Positions 27,691-37,265 of a DNA stretch of 64,000 nucleotides are shown piece by piece (within the stretch, counting starts at the first letter, position 1; every line of letters begins with the position of its first letter). A program made the translations under genes and the position numbers. This stretch comes from Arcticibacter svalbardensis MN12-7. Its GTDB lineage: Bacteria > Bacteroidota > Bacteroidia > Sphingobacteriales > Sphingobacteriaceae. The stretch covers positions 1-64,000 of the forward strand of contig NZ_AQPN01000063.1 of assembly GCF_000403135.1 (NCBI RefSeq). Reading direction: 5' to 3'. The notes below the pieces were generated by a model. That model searched no databases and was not told where the DNA came from. It saw only the letters and a program-made list of their open reading frames with translations.

Positions 27691-28581
27691 CTATGGAGCT
27701 ACAGTTGTAACCTGTACATCGAAATCAAGTGGTGCAAAAGGAGGAATTGAAACTTGGCCAACTGTAGTAGCTGCAGATCCTGTAATTCCATATGAATAGG
27801 AAGAAGGAGCAATAAAACGGATGGATCCACCCTCTTTTATCAAAGGTATCATCGTTTGCCATGAAGGAATATAAGAACCTAAAATAGTAGTAATAGCTTC
27901 ATTGGTTTCGAATACGGTCCCATTTAAGAGCCTCCCAGTATAATTAAAGGTAATTGAAGAATCCAGTCCTATTGGAGTCGTACCTGTACCTGCTTCACTT
28001 ATCTTATAATAGATCCCTGTAGTATCATATTCTGTAAATCCTGTAAGGCCGTTAGCACTCAGATAGGTCTTAATCACCGATTTTTCATACTGCTTTAGCT
28101 TAGACCGCTCCAATACCTTCACTGTATACTCTAAACTTGCATTTCCAGGAATCGGACCACTGCCATTTCTACCATAAGCCAAATGTGAAGGAACAATAAC
28201 ACGTATAGTGCCACCCTCCTTTATCAAATTAGCCATGATTGTCTTTTTCAAGACTTCCGGAGTAAAATAACCAAAATAGGAAGCATAATGATTAACGAAA
28301 GTATCCTGACTAGTATAAGATCCATCTAAAGATTTCACAGAATAAACCAATGGAATCTGCTTAGTATAGTCAAGATCGGGACCTGTTCCCACTTGCGTAA
28401 CCGAATAGTAAACACCAGTAGTATCATATTTCTGCATCACTAATCCATTTGTGCTTATATAAGCCTGGATATTCTGTTCATCCTCTTCAGCAATAGTAGC
28501 ATACTCTTTTGTACACGCTGCTGTTAATATTATGAACAAGAGTACTATGAAGTAAGGGTATTTTTTATTTAAATTCATCAA
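27691..28581 (-). CDS. Lipoprotein with two FKBP-type peptidyl-prolyl isomerase domains
   Basis: 296 residues. A lipoprotein signal ends in the lipobox LTAAC (Cys about residue 23). Two FKBP repeats follow (about 45-155 and 165-296), each with a Y-D-T-G-x-YY entry strand. The second retains VTFNYTGRLLNGTVFETN and IPPFAPLDFDVQV. FKBPs catalyse cis-trans isomerisation of prolyl bonds and act as chaperones, here in the periplasm or on the outer membrane. The first repeat (YTSQDTFVNHY) is more divergent and may be inactive. It is directly downstream of a single-domain relative, 20 bases apart, which suggests duplication. Confidence 0.9.
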   Translation of the reverse strand: MMNLNKKYPYFIVLLFIILTAACTKEYATIAEEDEQNIQAYISTNGLVMQKYDTTGVYYSVTQVGTGPDLDYTKQIPLVYSVKSLDGSYTSQDTFVNHYASYFGYFTPEVLKKTIMANLIKEGGTIRVIVPSHLAYGRNGSGPIPGNASLEYTVKVLERSKLKQYEKSVIKTYLSANGLTGFTEYDTTGIYYKISEAGTGTTPIGLDSSITFNYTGRLLNGTVFETNEAITTILGSYIPSWQTMIPLIKEGGSIRFIAPSSYSYGITGSAATTVGQVSIPPFAPLDFDVQVTTVAP

Positions 28582-28601
28582 TATTTTTTTAATTATATAT
28601 A

Positions 28602-29063
28602 TTACTCTGCCACTAATTCAACATCGAAATCTAATACTGAATTCGCTGGAATAGAGCCAATCGCGTTTTGTCCATATCCTAAGTAAGATGGTATGAGTAA
28701 CCTGATCTTTCCACCTTTTTGAATCAAGGGAATACCTAACTGCCATCCATAGATTAATCCTCCAAGAGTTAAAGTGGTACCTGTGGTATTAGAATCAAAG
28801 ACAGCACCGTTAAGTAAGCGTCCTGAATATTTCACATTTACCGCAGTATTTGCATTATACACCACACTACCAGTGCCCGGCTCTATAATAACGTAATATA
28901 GACCATCATCTGTCCGCTTTACATTCTCTATTTTATTTGCAGCAACAAATTCGTTTATAAGCTTTTCGTCAGTCGCTAGCTGTTTTGCCTGATCATACTC
29001 ATCCTTTTTACAAGATGTAATAATCACCATGAATAACAATGCAACCGTAAGTATTTTTCTCAT
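28602..29063 (-). CDS. FKBP-type peptidyl-prolyl isomerase lipoprotein
   Basis: 153 residues. Signal and lipobox VIITSC place the mature N-terminus at about residue 18. One FKBP domain follows (about 45-153) with VNVKYSGRLLNGAVFDSN, the WQLGIPLIQKGGKIRLLIPS core and the final IPANSVLDFDVELV. It is the upstream gene of a two-gene operon with the double-domain lipoprotein. The role is probably folding of exported proteins; no client is indicated. Confidence 0.93.
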   Translation of the reverse strand: MRKILTVALLFMVIITSCKKDEYDQAKQLATDEKLINEFVAANKIENVKRTDDGLYYVIIEPGTGSVVYNANTAVNVKYSGRLLNGAVFDSNTTGTTLTLGGLIYGWQLGIPLIQKGGKIRLLIPSYLGYGQNAIGSIPANSVLDFDVELVAE

Positions 29064-29240
29064 TTATATTAATTAGTCCCTTTTATAAATCAACGACTTC
29101 CTGCCGCAAATTTATATTATTAAATTTCAAATTCTATTATCTTAATTTTTATTACTTAGAAAGCACTAATAAATTTTATTTTTCTATTCATGCAACCTCT
29201 GTCATTAGCACTTCGTCTCATAATTTACACTTACAATACG

Positions 29241-29267
29241 TTGATTAATAAAAAACTGATACTTTTG
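29241..29267 (+). promoter_or_regulatory. Promoter of the small barrel-like protein gene
   Basis: TACTTTTG at 29260-29267 matches TAnnTTTG and a TTG lies at 29241-29243, 16 bases before it, slightly closer than the usual 19. The predicted leader is about 65 bases. Confidence 0.5.
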
Positions 29268-29339
29268 CACCCACATATTATGCTGTCAACCAAACAAACG
29301 GACAGTACTATTGTCATTGTAATATAATTTAATGAGTTT

Positions 29340-29813
29340 ATGAAAAAGTTTTTATTATTATTTTTAGCTAGTGGAGCCCTTTTATTAGCAGGAACTACCG
29401 CTCAGGCACAGTACAAAAATGCATTAGGTGTACGCGTTGGCAATGCCTATGGAATCACATACAAAACCTTTATTGAACAAGATAAAGCACTTGATTTCAT
29501 CCTGAACTTTAGAGATAGAAATGAAGTTTCATCTTTTCGCTTAACTGGTTTATACGAAGTACATAATCCAATCAATGACCTTGCTGGCTTGAAATGGTTT
29601 TATGGTGGTGGTGCTACAATCGGTAACTATAATTACAAACATACAGATCATAACGACTTTCTTTTCAGTGTAGATGGAGTTTTAGGTCTGGATTATAAGT
29701 TCAGCGATGCTCCTATCAATCTTTCATTGGATTGGAAACCAGCTATTGAGTTTACCCCGAATACAGAATTCGATCCAGAAGGATTTGGTTTATCTGTAAG
29801 AATAACATTCTAA
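29340..29813 (+). CDS. Small outer-membrane beta-barrel-like protein
   Basis: 157 residues. A signal peptide ends near AQAQ (residue 23). The mature part consists of alternating strands (YKNALGVRVG, GITYKTF, DFILNFRD, RLTGLYEV) and ends in a terminal strand FGLSVRITF with C-terminal phenylalanine, the usual outer-membrane insertion signal. It resembles eight-stranded barrels annotated as hypothetical in Sphingobacteriales. Function unknown. Confidence 0.75.
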   Translation: MKKFLLLFLASGALLLAGTTAQAQYKNALGVRVGNAYGITYKTFIEQDKALDFILNFRDRNEVSSFRLTGLYEVHNPINDLAGLKWFYGGGATIGNYNYKHTDHNDFLFSVDGVLGLDYKFSDAPINLSLDWKPAIEFTPNTEFDPEGFGLSVRITF

Positions 29814-29825
29814 ATAAAAAGCAAT

Positions 29826-29863
29826 AAAAAAAGCTGAATCTTTCACAAGGTTCAGCTTTTTTT
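29826..29863. terminator. Bidirectional terminator between barrel gene and rpiB
   Basis: A7-GCTGAA (29826-29838) pairs with TTCAGC-T7 (29851-29863) around a 12-base loop. U tracts face both ways between convergent genes. Confidence 0.85.
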
Positions 29864-29889
29864 ATTTAACAGATTATTTACAGAAACGC

Positions 29890-30312
29890 TTAACAGGCTA
29901 TTTTACCCACCCGGGTAGCATGCCGTCCTCCTTCAAATTCCGTATTCAAAAACGTGGTCACAATAGCCATTGCTTCCTCCGAAGATATAAACCTTGCAGG
30001 AATACATAGCACATTCGCGTCATTATGTAACCGGGCCAGTTCAGCAATTTCCTTCGTCCAGCAAATCGCCGCCCGAATACCCTGATGTTTATTTGCAGTA
30101 ATCGCTACTCCATTAGCACTCCCACAGATCAAAATACCCTTCGGATAAGCACCCTGCTCCACAGCAGAAGCTACAGCATGAGCGAAATCAGGATAGTCTG
30201 CAGATGCAGCACTATAGGTCCCAAAATCCTTTACCTCGTACTCCTTTAAAAATTCTTTTACCAATTCTTTATATTCGAACCCTGCGTGGTCCGATCCGAT
30301 TGCTATAGTCAT
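29890..30312 (-). CDS. rpiB: Ribose-5-phosphate isomerase B
   Basis: 140 residues, standard for RpiB. It interconverts ribose 5-phosphate and ribulose 5-phosphate in the pentose phosphate pathway. Conserved motifs are IGSDHAGFEYK at the start, the catalytic cysteine and loop in LICGSANGVAITANKHQGIRAA, and HNDANVLCIPARFIS. It is the last gene of the minus-strand housekeeping run, 48 bases after tatC. Confidence 0.95.
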   Translation of the reverse strand: MTIAIGSDHAGFEYKELVKEFLKEYEVKDFGTYSAASADYPDFAHAVASAVEQGAYPKGILICGSANGVAITANKHQGIRAAICWTKEIAELARLHNDANVLCIPARFISSEEAMAIVTTFLNTEFEGGRHATRVGKIAC

Positions 30313-30360
30313 TTTATATATTGCCTTTCAAAAATATTATCTCAAAATAAATCCGTACCG

Positions 30361-31227
30361 TTATACGCCGATTGCTTTTCTCCTCTTTTTGTCTACCCGT
30401 GCTGAAACACCTATACTGATTTCATAAAGCAAAAACAGTGGAAAACTTACAGTAAGCATGGTCAGTATATCCGGTGTAGGCGTTACAACCGCAGCAATGA
30501 TCAGAATCACAATCACGGCATACCGCCTTGTCGCCCGCATAAACGTGGGAGTCATGATCCCCAACTTAGATAACACAAATATAACGATTGGCAATTCAAA
30601 CGTGATTCCTGCTCCTAAAGTTAGTGTAGCCACAGATGACAGGTACGAATCAATTGTAATCTGATTCTGAATGATCGAACTGATGGTATAATTGGCTAAA
30701 AAATTTATCGATAATGGCGCTATAATATAATAGCCAAAAAGGATTCCTAATATAAAAAGCAGACTGGCATAAAACACAAACCCACTTGCCGAATTCTTCT
30801 CATTCGGGTTTAACCCCGGTTTAATAAACCGCCAGATCTCATATAACAAATAAGGAAATCCGAATATCAACCCAATGAGTAAGGAAGAGTTCATCTGGAG
30901 AGTAAACTGTCCCGCCATATCCGTATTGATGATATTAAAGGGAATATCCTTAATACAAAAATCAGGACCAAGGTCAAATTTCTGCCCAACAATACACATC
31001 ATCCGATACGTCCAGAACTGTGGGTTCTTAGGCCCCATAATGATCGTATCGAAAATGAAGTCGTAATAAATGAAAGAGAGTGAAGTAAAAATGACGATGG
31101 CAATAGCTGACCGGATCAGGTGCCATCTTAAAACCTCTAAATGATCAAAGAAAGACATCTCAGCCTCTATAGTTTTACCTTTATCTTTTATAGACTCAAT
31201 TAAACTCTTCCTTTTATTTTCGCTCAT
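30361..31227 (-). CDS. tatC: Sec-independent (twin-arginine) translocase subunit TatC
   Basis: 288 residues with six membrane helices. TatC is the receptor for twin-arginine signal peptides of folded exported proteins. The N-terminal region has MSFFDHLEVLRWHLIRS, the family hallmark, with FGFPYLLYEIWRFIKPGLNPNEK in the second cytoplasmic loop. The loop between helices 1 and 2 is extended, as in other Bacteroidetes TatC proteins. tatA is not adjacent. It lies between accC and rpiB, with gaps of 48 bases on both sides. Confidence 0.95.
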   Translation of the reverse strand: MSENKRKSLIESIKDKGKTIEAEMSFFDHLEVLRWHLIRSAIAIVIFTSLSFIYYDFIFDTIIMGPKNPQFWTYRMMCIVGQKFDLGPDFCIKDIPFNIINTDMAGQFTLQMNSSLLIGLIFGFPYLLYEIWRFIKPGLNPNEKNSASGFVFYASLLFILGILFGYYIIAPLSINFLANYTISSIIQNQITIDSYLSSVATLTLGAGITFELPIVIFVLSKLGIMTPTFMRATRRYAVIVILIIAAVVTPTPDILTMLTVSFPLFLLYEISIGVSARVDKKRRKAIGV

Positions 31228-31275
31228 TACCTTTTAAACATGAAACCTGGCATCATTGATAATTGTGATCGAATT

Positions 31276-32631
31276 CTAATCCTCTTCTTCCTCTTCTACA
31301 TATTCGAAGGTTTCCATAAACTTAGTAGTAAAATTACCAGCCCTGAAATTTGGATCCCGCATTAGTTGACAATGAAAGGGGATAGTTGTTTTAACTCCTT
31401 CAATAACAAATTCACTTAACGCTCTTTCCATCGTAGAAATCGCCTCTTCCCTCGTCTGGCCTGTACAAATTAACTTTGCAATAAGCGAGTCATAATTTGG
31501 TGGAATCTGGTAACCGGCATAAACATGGGTATCCACACGAACTCCATGTCCACCTGGTGAATGGAAAATAGTAATCCGTCCCGGTGATGGTCTAAAGTCT
31601 TTTGCCGGATCTTCCGCATTAATGCGGCACTCAATAGCATGCATGGCAGGATAGTAATTACGCCCCGAAATAGGCACTCCTGCAGCTACACGAATTTGCT
31701 CTTTAATCAAATCGTAGTTAATCACTTCTTCCGTAACCGGATGCTCCACCTGAATACGGGTGTTCATTTCCATGAAATAGAAATTGCGATGCTTGTCCAC
31801 TAAAAACTCAATAGTTCCAGCACCTTCATATTGTACCGCTACAGCACCCTTTACCGCTGCATCTCCCATTTTTTCACGAAGTGCCTCTGTCATAAAAGGC
31901 GAAGGAGATTCCTCCACTAATTTCTGATGGCGGCGCTGAATAGAACAATCACGCTCTGATAAATGAGATACCGTTCCATACTGGTCTCCTATAATCTGGA
32001 TCTCAATATGACGGGGATCTTCCACATATTTCTCTAAATATAAACCGTCATTACCAAATGCTGCACCCGATTCCATACGTGCCGAATCCCATGCCGCTTC
32101 AAAATCTTCATCTTTCCAAACCACACGCATTCCTCTTCCACCGCCACCTGCAGTTGCTTTCAGGATAATCGGATAACCAATTCTATTTGCAATCTCGATA
32201 CCTTCCTTCACACTCTCCAGTAATCCTTCAGAACCCGGTATCGTTGGAACACCCGCCTTTTTCATACTTTCCTTAGCTGAGGCTTTATCCCCCATCGCAT
32301 TGATCTGCTCTGAAGTCGCTCCAATAAATTTAATATGATACTCCCGGCATATCGCCGAAAACTTGGCATTCTCAGACAGGAATCCATATCCCGGATGGAT
32401 AGCATCCGCATTGGTTAACTCCGCTGCAGAGATAATATTTGGAATGTTAAGATAAGAATCTTTACTCGCCGGGGGACCAATACATACTGCCTCATCAGCA
32501 AATCGTACATGCAAACTTTCTCTGTCTGCAGTCGAATATACAGCCACGGTCTTAATACCCATCTCCTTACACGTACGAATAATACGTAAAGCAATTTCTC
32601 CGCGATTGGCAATCAATATCTTTTTAAACAT
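31276..32631 (-). CDS. accC: Biotin carboxylase subunit of acetyl-CoA carboxylase
   Basis: 451 residues. It carboxylates biotin on AccB using ATP and bicarbonate, the first step of malonyl-CoA formation. The ATP-grasp fold shows the N-terminal [20 protein letters not shown], the glycine-rich loop [14 protein letters not shown], the metal-binding [15 protein letters not shown] and the C-terminal INAEDP. It is downstream of accB with an 86-base spacer containing a 22-bp hairpin. An acidic tail (EYVEEEEED) closes the protein. Confidence 0.97.
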   Translation of the reverse strand: MFKKILIANRGEIALRIIRTCKEMGIKTVAVYSTADRESLHVRFADEAVCIGPPASKDSYLNIPNIISAAELTNADAIHPGYGFLSENAKFSAICREYHIKFIGATSEQINAMGDKASAKESMKKAGVPTIPGSEGLLESVKEGIEIANRIGYPIILKATAGGGGRGMRVVWKDEDFEAAWDSARMESGAAFGNDGLYLEKYVEDPRHIEIQIIGDQYGTVSHLSERDCSIQRRHQKLVEESPSPFMTEALREKMGDAAVKGAVAVQYEGAGTIEFLVDKHRNFYFMEMNTRIQVEHPVTEEVINYDLIKEQIRVAAGVPISGRNYYPAMHAIECRINAEDPAKDFRPSPGRITIFHSPGGHGVRVDTHVYAGYQIPPNYDSLIAKLICTGQTREEAISTMERALSEFVIEGVKTTIPFHCQLMRDPNFRAGNFTTKFMETFEYVEEEEED

Positions 32632-32655
32632 AATCTACTCAAATGTACAAATATG

Positions 32656-32708
32656 AAAACGTGCAAATGTGCAGATGATTTACATACATCTGCACATTTG
32701 CACGTTTT
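32656..32708. repeat. Perfect 22-bp hairpin between accB and accC
   Basis: Bases 32656-32677 and 32687-32708 are exact complements with a nine-base loop. The stem is built from the repeating unit GTGCAAAT/GTGCAGAT (TGCACATTTGCAC on the other arm). It could attenuate accC, protect mRNA ends, or be a dispersed REP-like repeat. The last fits its sequence, which looks like an intergenic family rather than a GC-clamped terminator. Confidence 0.75.
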
Positions 32709-32717
32709 ATAATATAA

Positions 32718-33200
32718 TTAAGCTGGTTCTACCAGGAATAACGGTTGGTCATATTCTACCGGACTTGAATTATCCACAAGAATTTTCACGATCCTTCCGG
32801 TAACTTCTGATTCGATTTCATTAAACAACTTCATCGCCTCTATGATACAAACCACTTGTCCGGCTTTCACTTCATCACCTACATTTACAAAGTAAGTTTT
32901 GTCTGGACCTGCAGAACGATAGAAAGTACCGATCATAGGCGACTTGACAGTGACATAATTAGCCATATCTTCTGCTGCTGCAATTGCTTTCGCATCAGCT
33001 GCTGAAATAACAGGTGCTACCGGAGCAGCGGGTACAGGTTGAGCAACGGCAACAGGAGCCTGTTGTGCTACAGCAGTTACATAAGTAGGTTGCTGATTTG
33101 TCTTTATAGTGATTTTAAAATCCTTCTCTTCAATCGAAACTTCATTAACACCCGACTTTGCTACAAATCTGATGAGTTCCTGAACCTGTTTAATATCCAT
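32718..33200 (-). CDS. accB: Biotin carboxyl carrier protein of acetyl-CoA carboxylase
   Basis: 160 residues. The N-terminal domain (about 1-45) is followed by an Ala/Pro/Val-rich linker (about 45-80) and the biotinyl domain. The biotinylated lysine is in CIIEAMKLFNEIE (about residue 124), with VKSPMIGTFYRS marking the start of the domain. It carries carboxybiotin between AccC and the carboxyltransferase. It follows fabH by 39 bases in the fatty-acid gene run. Confidence 0.96.
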   Translation of the reverse strand: MDIKQVQELIRFVAKSGVNEVSIEEKDFKITIKTNQQPTYVTAVAQQAPVAVAQPVPAAPVAPVISAADAKAIAAAEDMANYVTVKSPMIGTFYRSAGPDKTYFVNVGDEVKAGQVVCIIEAMKLFNEIESEVTGRIVKILVDNSSPVEYDQPLFLVEPA

Positions 33201-33239
33201 TTTTACCGGTTAAGTTTTTATTATTCAAGCTTTTCGTCA

Positions 33240-34229
33240 TTAATATGCCCATTTTAAATAAATAGAGCCCCATGTAAAACCACCTCCAAAAGCAGCAATA
33301 ATTAAATTATCACCCTTTTTAAGCTTACTTTCCCAATCCCACAAGCACAAAGGAATTGTTCCATTTGTTGTATTACCATACCGCTCGATGTTAATCATTA
33401 CCTTTTCAGGAGAAACACCTGCACGACTGGCCGTAGCATCAATTATCCGCTTATTTGCCTGATGAGGAACTAGCCAGGCTATATCCTCGGGTTTTAAATG
33501 GTTTCGTTCTACAATCTCACCTGCTACATCAGCCATACTTCTAACAGCGGCCTTAAAAACAGTCTGCCCTTCCTGATACGCATAATGCTCTTTGGCATCA
33601 ACTGTTTCATGAGATGCAGGTCTTAAAGATCCGCCAGCTTTCAGATATAAAGAATGAGCACCCGATCCATCACTTTTAAGAATTGAATCAATTAATCCAT
33701 TTCCTTCGTAATTAGGTTCAAGTAACACAGCTCCACAACCATCACCAAAAAGGATACAGGTAGAGCGGTCTTCATAATTAGTAATTGACGACATCTTATC
33801 GCCTCCAACAACTAAAACCTTTTTGTGTTTTCCCGATTCTATAAACTGAGCACCGGTTGTTAACCCAAAGAGAAAACCTGAGCAAGCTGCTTGCAGATCA
33901 TATCCCCAAGCATTCACAGCCCCAATTTTATGAGCCAGAATATTTGCTGTAGCGGGAATATGCATATCAGGAGTAGATGTACAGAAAATGATTAGTTCAA
34001 TTTCATCTGCACCTATTCCTCTCTTTTCCAGAAGTCCCAATACAGCAGGCACTGCAAGATCAGAAGTAGCAAGACCCTCACCCTTCAATATTCTTCTTTC
34101 TTTGATACCGGTACGAGATGTTATCCATTCATCGTTGGTATTCACCATCGTTTCCAATTCATGGTTTGTCAATATGTAATCAGGTACATATCCATGAACC
34201 GCTGTAATTGCAGCGTTAATTTTTTGCAT
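33240..34229 (-). CDS. fabH: 3-oxoacyl-ACP synthase III (FabH)
   Basis: 329 residues. It starts fatty-acid chains by condensing acyl-CoA with malonyl-ACP. The catalytic triad is complete: Cys116 in [12 protein letters not shown], His in [12 protein letters not shown], and Asn in [11 protein letters not shown]. The [11 protein letters not shown] start region is typical. It is 13 bases after plsX and precedes accB. Confidence 0.96.
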   Translation of the reverse strand: MQKINAAITAVHGYVPDYILTNHELETMVNTNDEWITSRTGIKERRILKGEGLATSDLAVPAVLGLLEKRGIGADEIELIIFCTSTPDMHIPATANILAHKIGAVNAWGYDLQAACSGFLFGLTTGAQFIESGKHKKVLVVGGDKMSSITNYEDRSTCILFGDGCGAVLLEPNYEGNGLIDSILKSDGSGAHSLYLKAGGSLRPASHETVDAKEHYAYQEGQTVFKAAVRSMADVAGEIVERNHLKPEDIAWLVPHQANKRIIDATASRAGVSPEKVMINIERYGNTTNGTIPLCLWDWESKLKKGDNLIIAAFGGGFTWGSIYLKWAY

Positions 34230-34242
34230 AATCCTCTATGAA

Positions 34243-35181
34243 TTATTTAAATGCAGCTTTGATTTTATCAATTAGCTTCGTTGTGATCATACTTCTCGAT
34301 AAGAGAACCATGTTTTTTATAGCTTCTGGTGTTGATATCCCATGTCCAATAATTACTGGTGCATTTACACCAAGAATAGGACTTCCACCATATTGTTCGT
34401 AATTAAACTTGGCAAAAAATTCATTCTCAAACCCGCTATTCCTGGTAAGATCATAAAATGTTTCCGCAAGTTTCAAAATCACATTGCCAGTGAACCCGTC
34501 ACAAACTATTACATCAGCCTTATCATAAAACATGTCTCTGCCCTCCACATTTCCGACAAAATTAAACAGATTCGTTTCCTTCATCAGTGAATGTGTAGCA
34601 ATCATTAACATATTGCCTTTCCCTTCTTCTTCTCCAATATTGATTAATCCAACTCGCGGATTAGCAACCCCATGGATATTTTCAACGAAAAGACTCCCCA
34701 ACACACCAAATTGCAATAGTGTATCCGGTTTACAATCAGCATTGGCACCCACATCCAGCATAATTCCATATCCCTTTTTTACCTTAGGGACAACAGATGA
34801 TATTGCCGGACGTATCACGCCAGGAACAGTCTTAACACTAAACATTGCACCTACCAGCATCGCACCTGTATTACCTGCTGAAGAGAAAGAATCAATCTCT
34901 CCTGCTTTTAGCATACTGAAACCTATTCCAATACTGGAGTTAGGTTTCTGTGTTATTGCTTTTGTAGGATGTTCACCCATACCAATCGTTTCCGTAGTAT
35001 GAATGAACTCAATAAGATCAGGACTAAAATTTTGTTCAGCAAAAACACGCTGAGCAAGGTTTTTATCACCGATAAGTACGAGCTTTTGTTGTGGTTCTAA
35101 GGCTTTATAAGCTGCAATTGCACCCAACACTGTCGCGTCAGGAGCAAAATCTCCGCCCATTATATCTAAGCCAATTCTCAT
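34243..35181 (-). CDS. plsX: Phosphate acyltransferase PlsX
   Basis: 312 residues. It converts acyl-ACP to acyl phosphate for phospholipid synthesis. Visible motifs: IGLDIMGGDFAPDATVLGAI at the N-terminus, SSAGNTGAMLVGAMF, LDVGANADCKP, and DGFTGNVILKLAE. It lies between rpmF and fabH, an order conserved in many bacteria that couples ribosome protein L32 to lipid synthesis genes. Confidence 0.96.
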   Translation of the reverse strand: MRIGLDIMGGDFAPDATVLGAIAAYKALEPQQKLVLIGDKNLAQRVFAEQNFSPDLIEFIHTTETIGMGEHPTKAITQKPNSSIGIGFSMLKAGEIDSFSSAGNTGAMLVGAMFSVKTVPGVIRPAISSVVPKVKKGYGIMLDVGANADCKPDTLLQFGVLGSLFVENIHGVANPRVGLINIGEEEGKGNMLMIATHSLMKETNLFNFVGNVEGRDMFYDKADVIVCDGFTGNVILKLAETFYDLTRNSGFENEFFAKFNYEQYGGSPILGVNAPVIIGHGISTPEAIKNMVLLSRSMITTKLIDKIKAAFK

Positions 35182-35196
35182 TTCTCGAAAATTACC

Positions 35197-35388
35197 TTAA
35201 GCAATAGAGGTATTTTCAATAACTAATTTACCGTTATAGTACAAGTTACCATCTACATTGTATGCATGATGTGGTAAATGAACCGCTCCTGTAACTTTAC
35301 AGGTGTACAAGGTAGGGGCCTCAGCTTTGTAATGAGTTCTTCTTTTATCTCTTCTTGATTTAGAAATTTTCCGTTTTGGATGTGCCAT
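35197..35388 (-). CDS. rpmF: 50S ribosomal protein L32
   Basis: 63 residues with the L32 start [22 protein letters not shown]. The zinc-binding cysteine pairs of many L32 proteins are absent apart from a single Cys ([16 protein letters not shown]), as in other Bacteroidetes. It is 18 bases downstream of the YceD-like gene and 15 upstream of plsX. Confidence 0.95.
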   Translation of the reverse strand: MAHPKRKISKSRRDKRRTHYKAEAPTLYTCKVTGAVHLPHHAYNVDGNLYYNGKLVIENTSIA

Positions 35389-35406
35389 CTTCCTGGTTTG
35401 TTTATT

Positions 35407-35955
35407 TTATGTGTTATTTATCTTCTTCAAAGCTTCCCACCGCGGGTCAGCCTCACTCTTTTGTTCTTCTTTTTCTTCTGGTAACTGGTTAGAAAGTTTT
35501 TCTAACTTATCCAGCATATCTTTATCGCACCATTCTGTCTTGCCCGGTTCATCACAGCGATTAAAATACGGTACACCTAAATTAATATACTCATATATCA
35601 ACGGTGCTACATCCAGCTCATGCTCGTTTTTACCTAAAAGAACGATATCGTCTGTATTATCTTCCAGATTCTCATCTCCGGTAAACTTGACGATCTGCCT
35701 TTCTTTAATATTCACTTCTATCGGAAAATCAGACACACATCTGTCGCAGCTCAGAAAGATATTCCCTTTCCCAACAAACTCCAGTATGAGCATCGTTTCC
35801 AGCTTATTAAGAGTCAGGTCAACCTTTATTTTCCCAGTCTTAACAAGAGAATACTCGAACTCATTGAAAAATCGCTCATCAATTTCATAACTGAATTGAT
35901 GCTCTCCAATTTTCAATCCTACAAAGGGTATTCTATATTCGTTTAACAAATTCAA
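35407..35955 (-). CDS. DUF177/YceD family protein
   Basis: 182 residues. The conserved core has ILEFVGKGNIFLSCDRCVSDFPIEV with the CxxC cysteine pair and ends ADPRWEALKKI. YceD-family proteins are widely encoded directly before rpmF and have been linked to large-subunit rRNA maturation; the exact role is unsettled. The order here (yceD, rpmF, plsX, fabH) supports the assignment. Confidence 0.9.
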   Translation of the reverse strand: MNLLNEYRIPFVGLKIGEHQFSYEIDERFFNEFEYSLVKTGKIKVDLTLNKLETMLILEFVGKGNIFLSCDRCVSDFPIEVNIKERQIVKFTGDENLEDNTDDIVLLGKNEHELDVAPLIYEYINLGVPYFNRCDEPGKTEWCDKDMLDKLEKLSNQLPEEKEEQKSEADPRWEALKKINNT

Positions 35956-36037
35956 AGCACGGCAATTGAGCCTGCAAAGCTACTGAAATTAATGACTTGG
36001 AAAAAGTTTTTTTAATATAGAGTTTCTCCAGACCCTT

Positions 36038-37093
36038 TTAGTCCCTGTCTTTCGTCAGTTTATTTATTTTTAATGGATTAGAAGATAACTCAGCAATCTC
36101 TCTGCGGCGTTTTACAATATGTATGGCACTGAACATCGCTTCCCTGAATGAGCTCTCTGACGCCTGATTTTTACCTGCAATGTCATACCCTGTCCCATGA
36201 TCAGGAGAAGTTCGTACTACCGTAAGCCCCGCCGTAAAGTTGATTCCGTTATGAAATTCGATGTATTTAAAAGGGATCAAACCCTGATCATGATACATAG
36301 CCAAAACCGCGTCAAATTTTAAGTGTGCTCCTGTAGCAAAAAATCCATCTGCCGAATAAGGCCCGAATGCAAAAATGCCCTTTTCCTGCGCTTCTTCAAT
36401 AGCTGGTGTGATTATTTCTAATTCCTCCTTGCCAATTAGACCGTTATCTCCAGCATGTGGATTGAGCCCTAATACAGCAATTTTTGGCTTTTGCACCCAA
36501 AAATCTTTTTTCAAACTATCCCGCATCAACTCCAGTTTAGACAAGATCACCTCTTTGGTGATATGATTGGCAATTTCAGCAACCGGTACATGTCCCGTAA
36601 CCACACCCACTTTTAAATCTTCTCCAATAAGAAACATCAATGAATCCTTTGACCCTGTCTTATGCTGGATATATTCGGTATGCCCCGGAAAATCAAAATC
36701 CGGGTTTTGTATCGTATGTTTATTAATCGGAGCAGTTACTAAAGCATCAATATTTCCTGCTATAAGGTCATTGGTAGCCTTGTCCAGTGAAAGAAAAGCG
36801 TACTTGCCTCCTATTTCATTTGCTACTCCAGGCTCAATTTTAACTTCCTCTTCCCAGCAGTTAATCATATTCGCACGCTTAGGATTTGCCTGATCCGGCT
36901 GATTGATTACATTAAAATTAAAATCTCCTAATGAAAGTGTCTTGCGGTAAAATGAGGCAACTTTGGTAGTACCGTACACAATGGGAGTACAATAGTCATA
37001 TATGGAAGGATCAACCAATGTTTTCAAAATTATCTCAAGCCCTATTCCGTTAACATCTCCAATTGAAATTCCTATTTTTATTTTCTCACTCAT
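36038..37093 (-). CDS. pdxA: 4-hydroxythreonine-4-phosphate dehydrogenase
   Basis: 351 residues from the ATG at 37093 (MSEKIKIGISIGDVNGIG); another ATG three codons upstream (37102) is possible. It oxidises 4-phosphohydroxy-L-threonine in vitamin B6 synthesis, making the amino-ketone substrate of PdxJ (encoded at 4119-4853). Metal-binding histidines are in DFPGHTEYI, LNPHAGDNGL and DAVLAMYHDQG. The C-terminal TSPDHGTGYDIAGKN block is conserved. It is the most upstream gene of the minus-strand run to rpiB, 83 bases before the yceD start. Confidence 0.95.
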   Translation of the reverse strand: MSEKIKIGISIGDVNGIGLEIILKTLVDPSIYDYCTPIVYGTTKVASFYRKTLSLGDFNFNVINQPDQANPKRANMINCWEEEVKIEPGVANEIGGKYAFLSLDKATNDLIAGNIDALVTAPINKHTIQNPDFDFPGHTEYIQHKTGSKDSLMFLIGEDLKVGVVTGHVPVAEIANHITKEVILSKLELMRDSLKKDFWVQKPKIAVLGLNPHAGDNGLIGKEELEIITPAIEEAQEKGIFAFGPYSADGFFATGAHLKFDAVLAMYHDQGLIPFKYIEFHNGINFTAGLTVVRTSPDHGTGYDIAGKNQASESSFREAMFSAIHIVKRRREIAELSSNPLKINKLTKDRD

Positions 37094-37265
37094 ATAGTTC
37101 ATTACATTCTATTACTTAAACGTAATCATACAAATTAAACACTTTACAGACAAATTCTCTTACAATATCTACCTTTTAATTCCTTAATTTGCAAATAAGG
37201 ATTGTATACTGCCATCAGCGCTTATTTATAGCGGGTTTTGTTGCCTTCTTTTAATTCCAATATTC

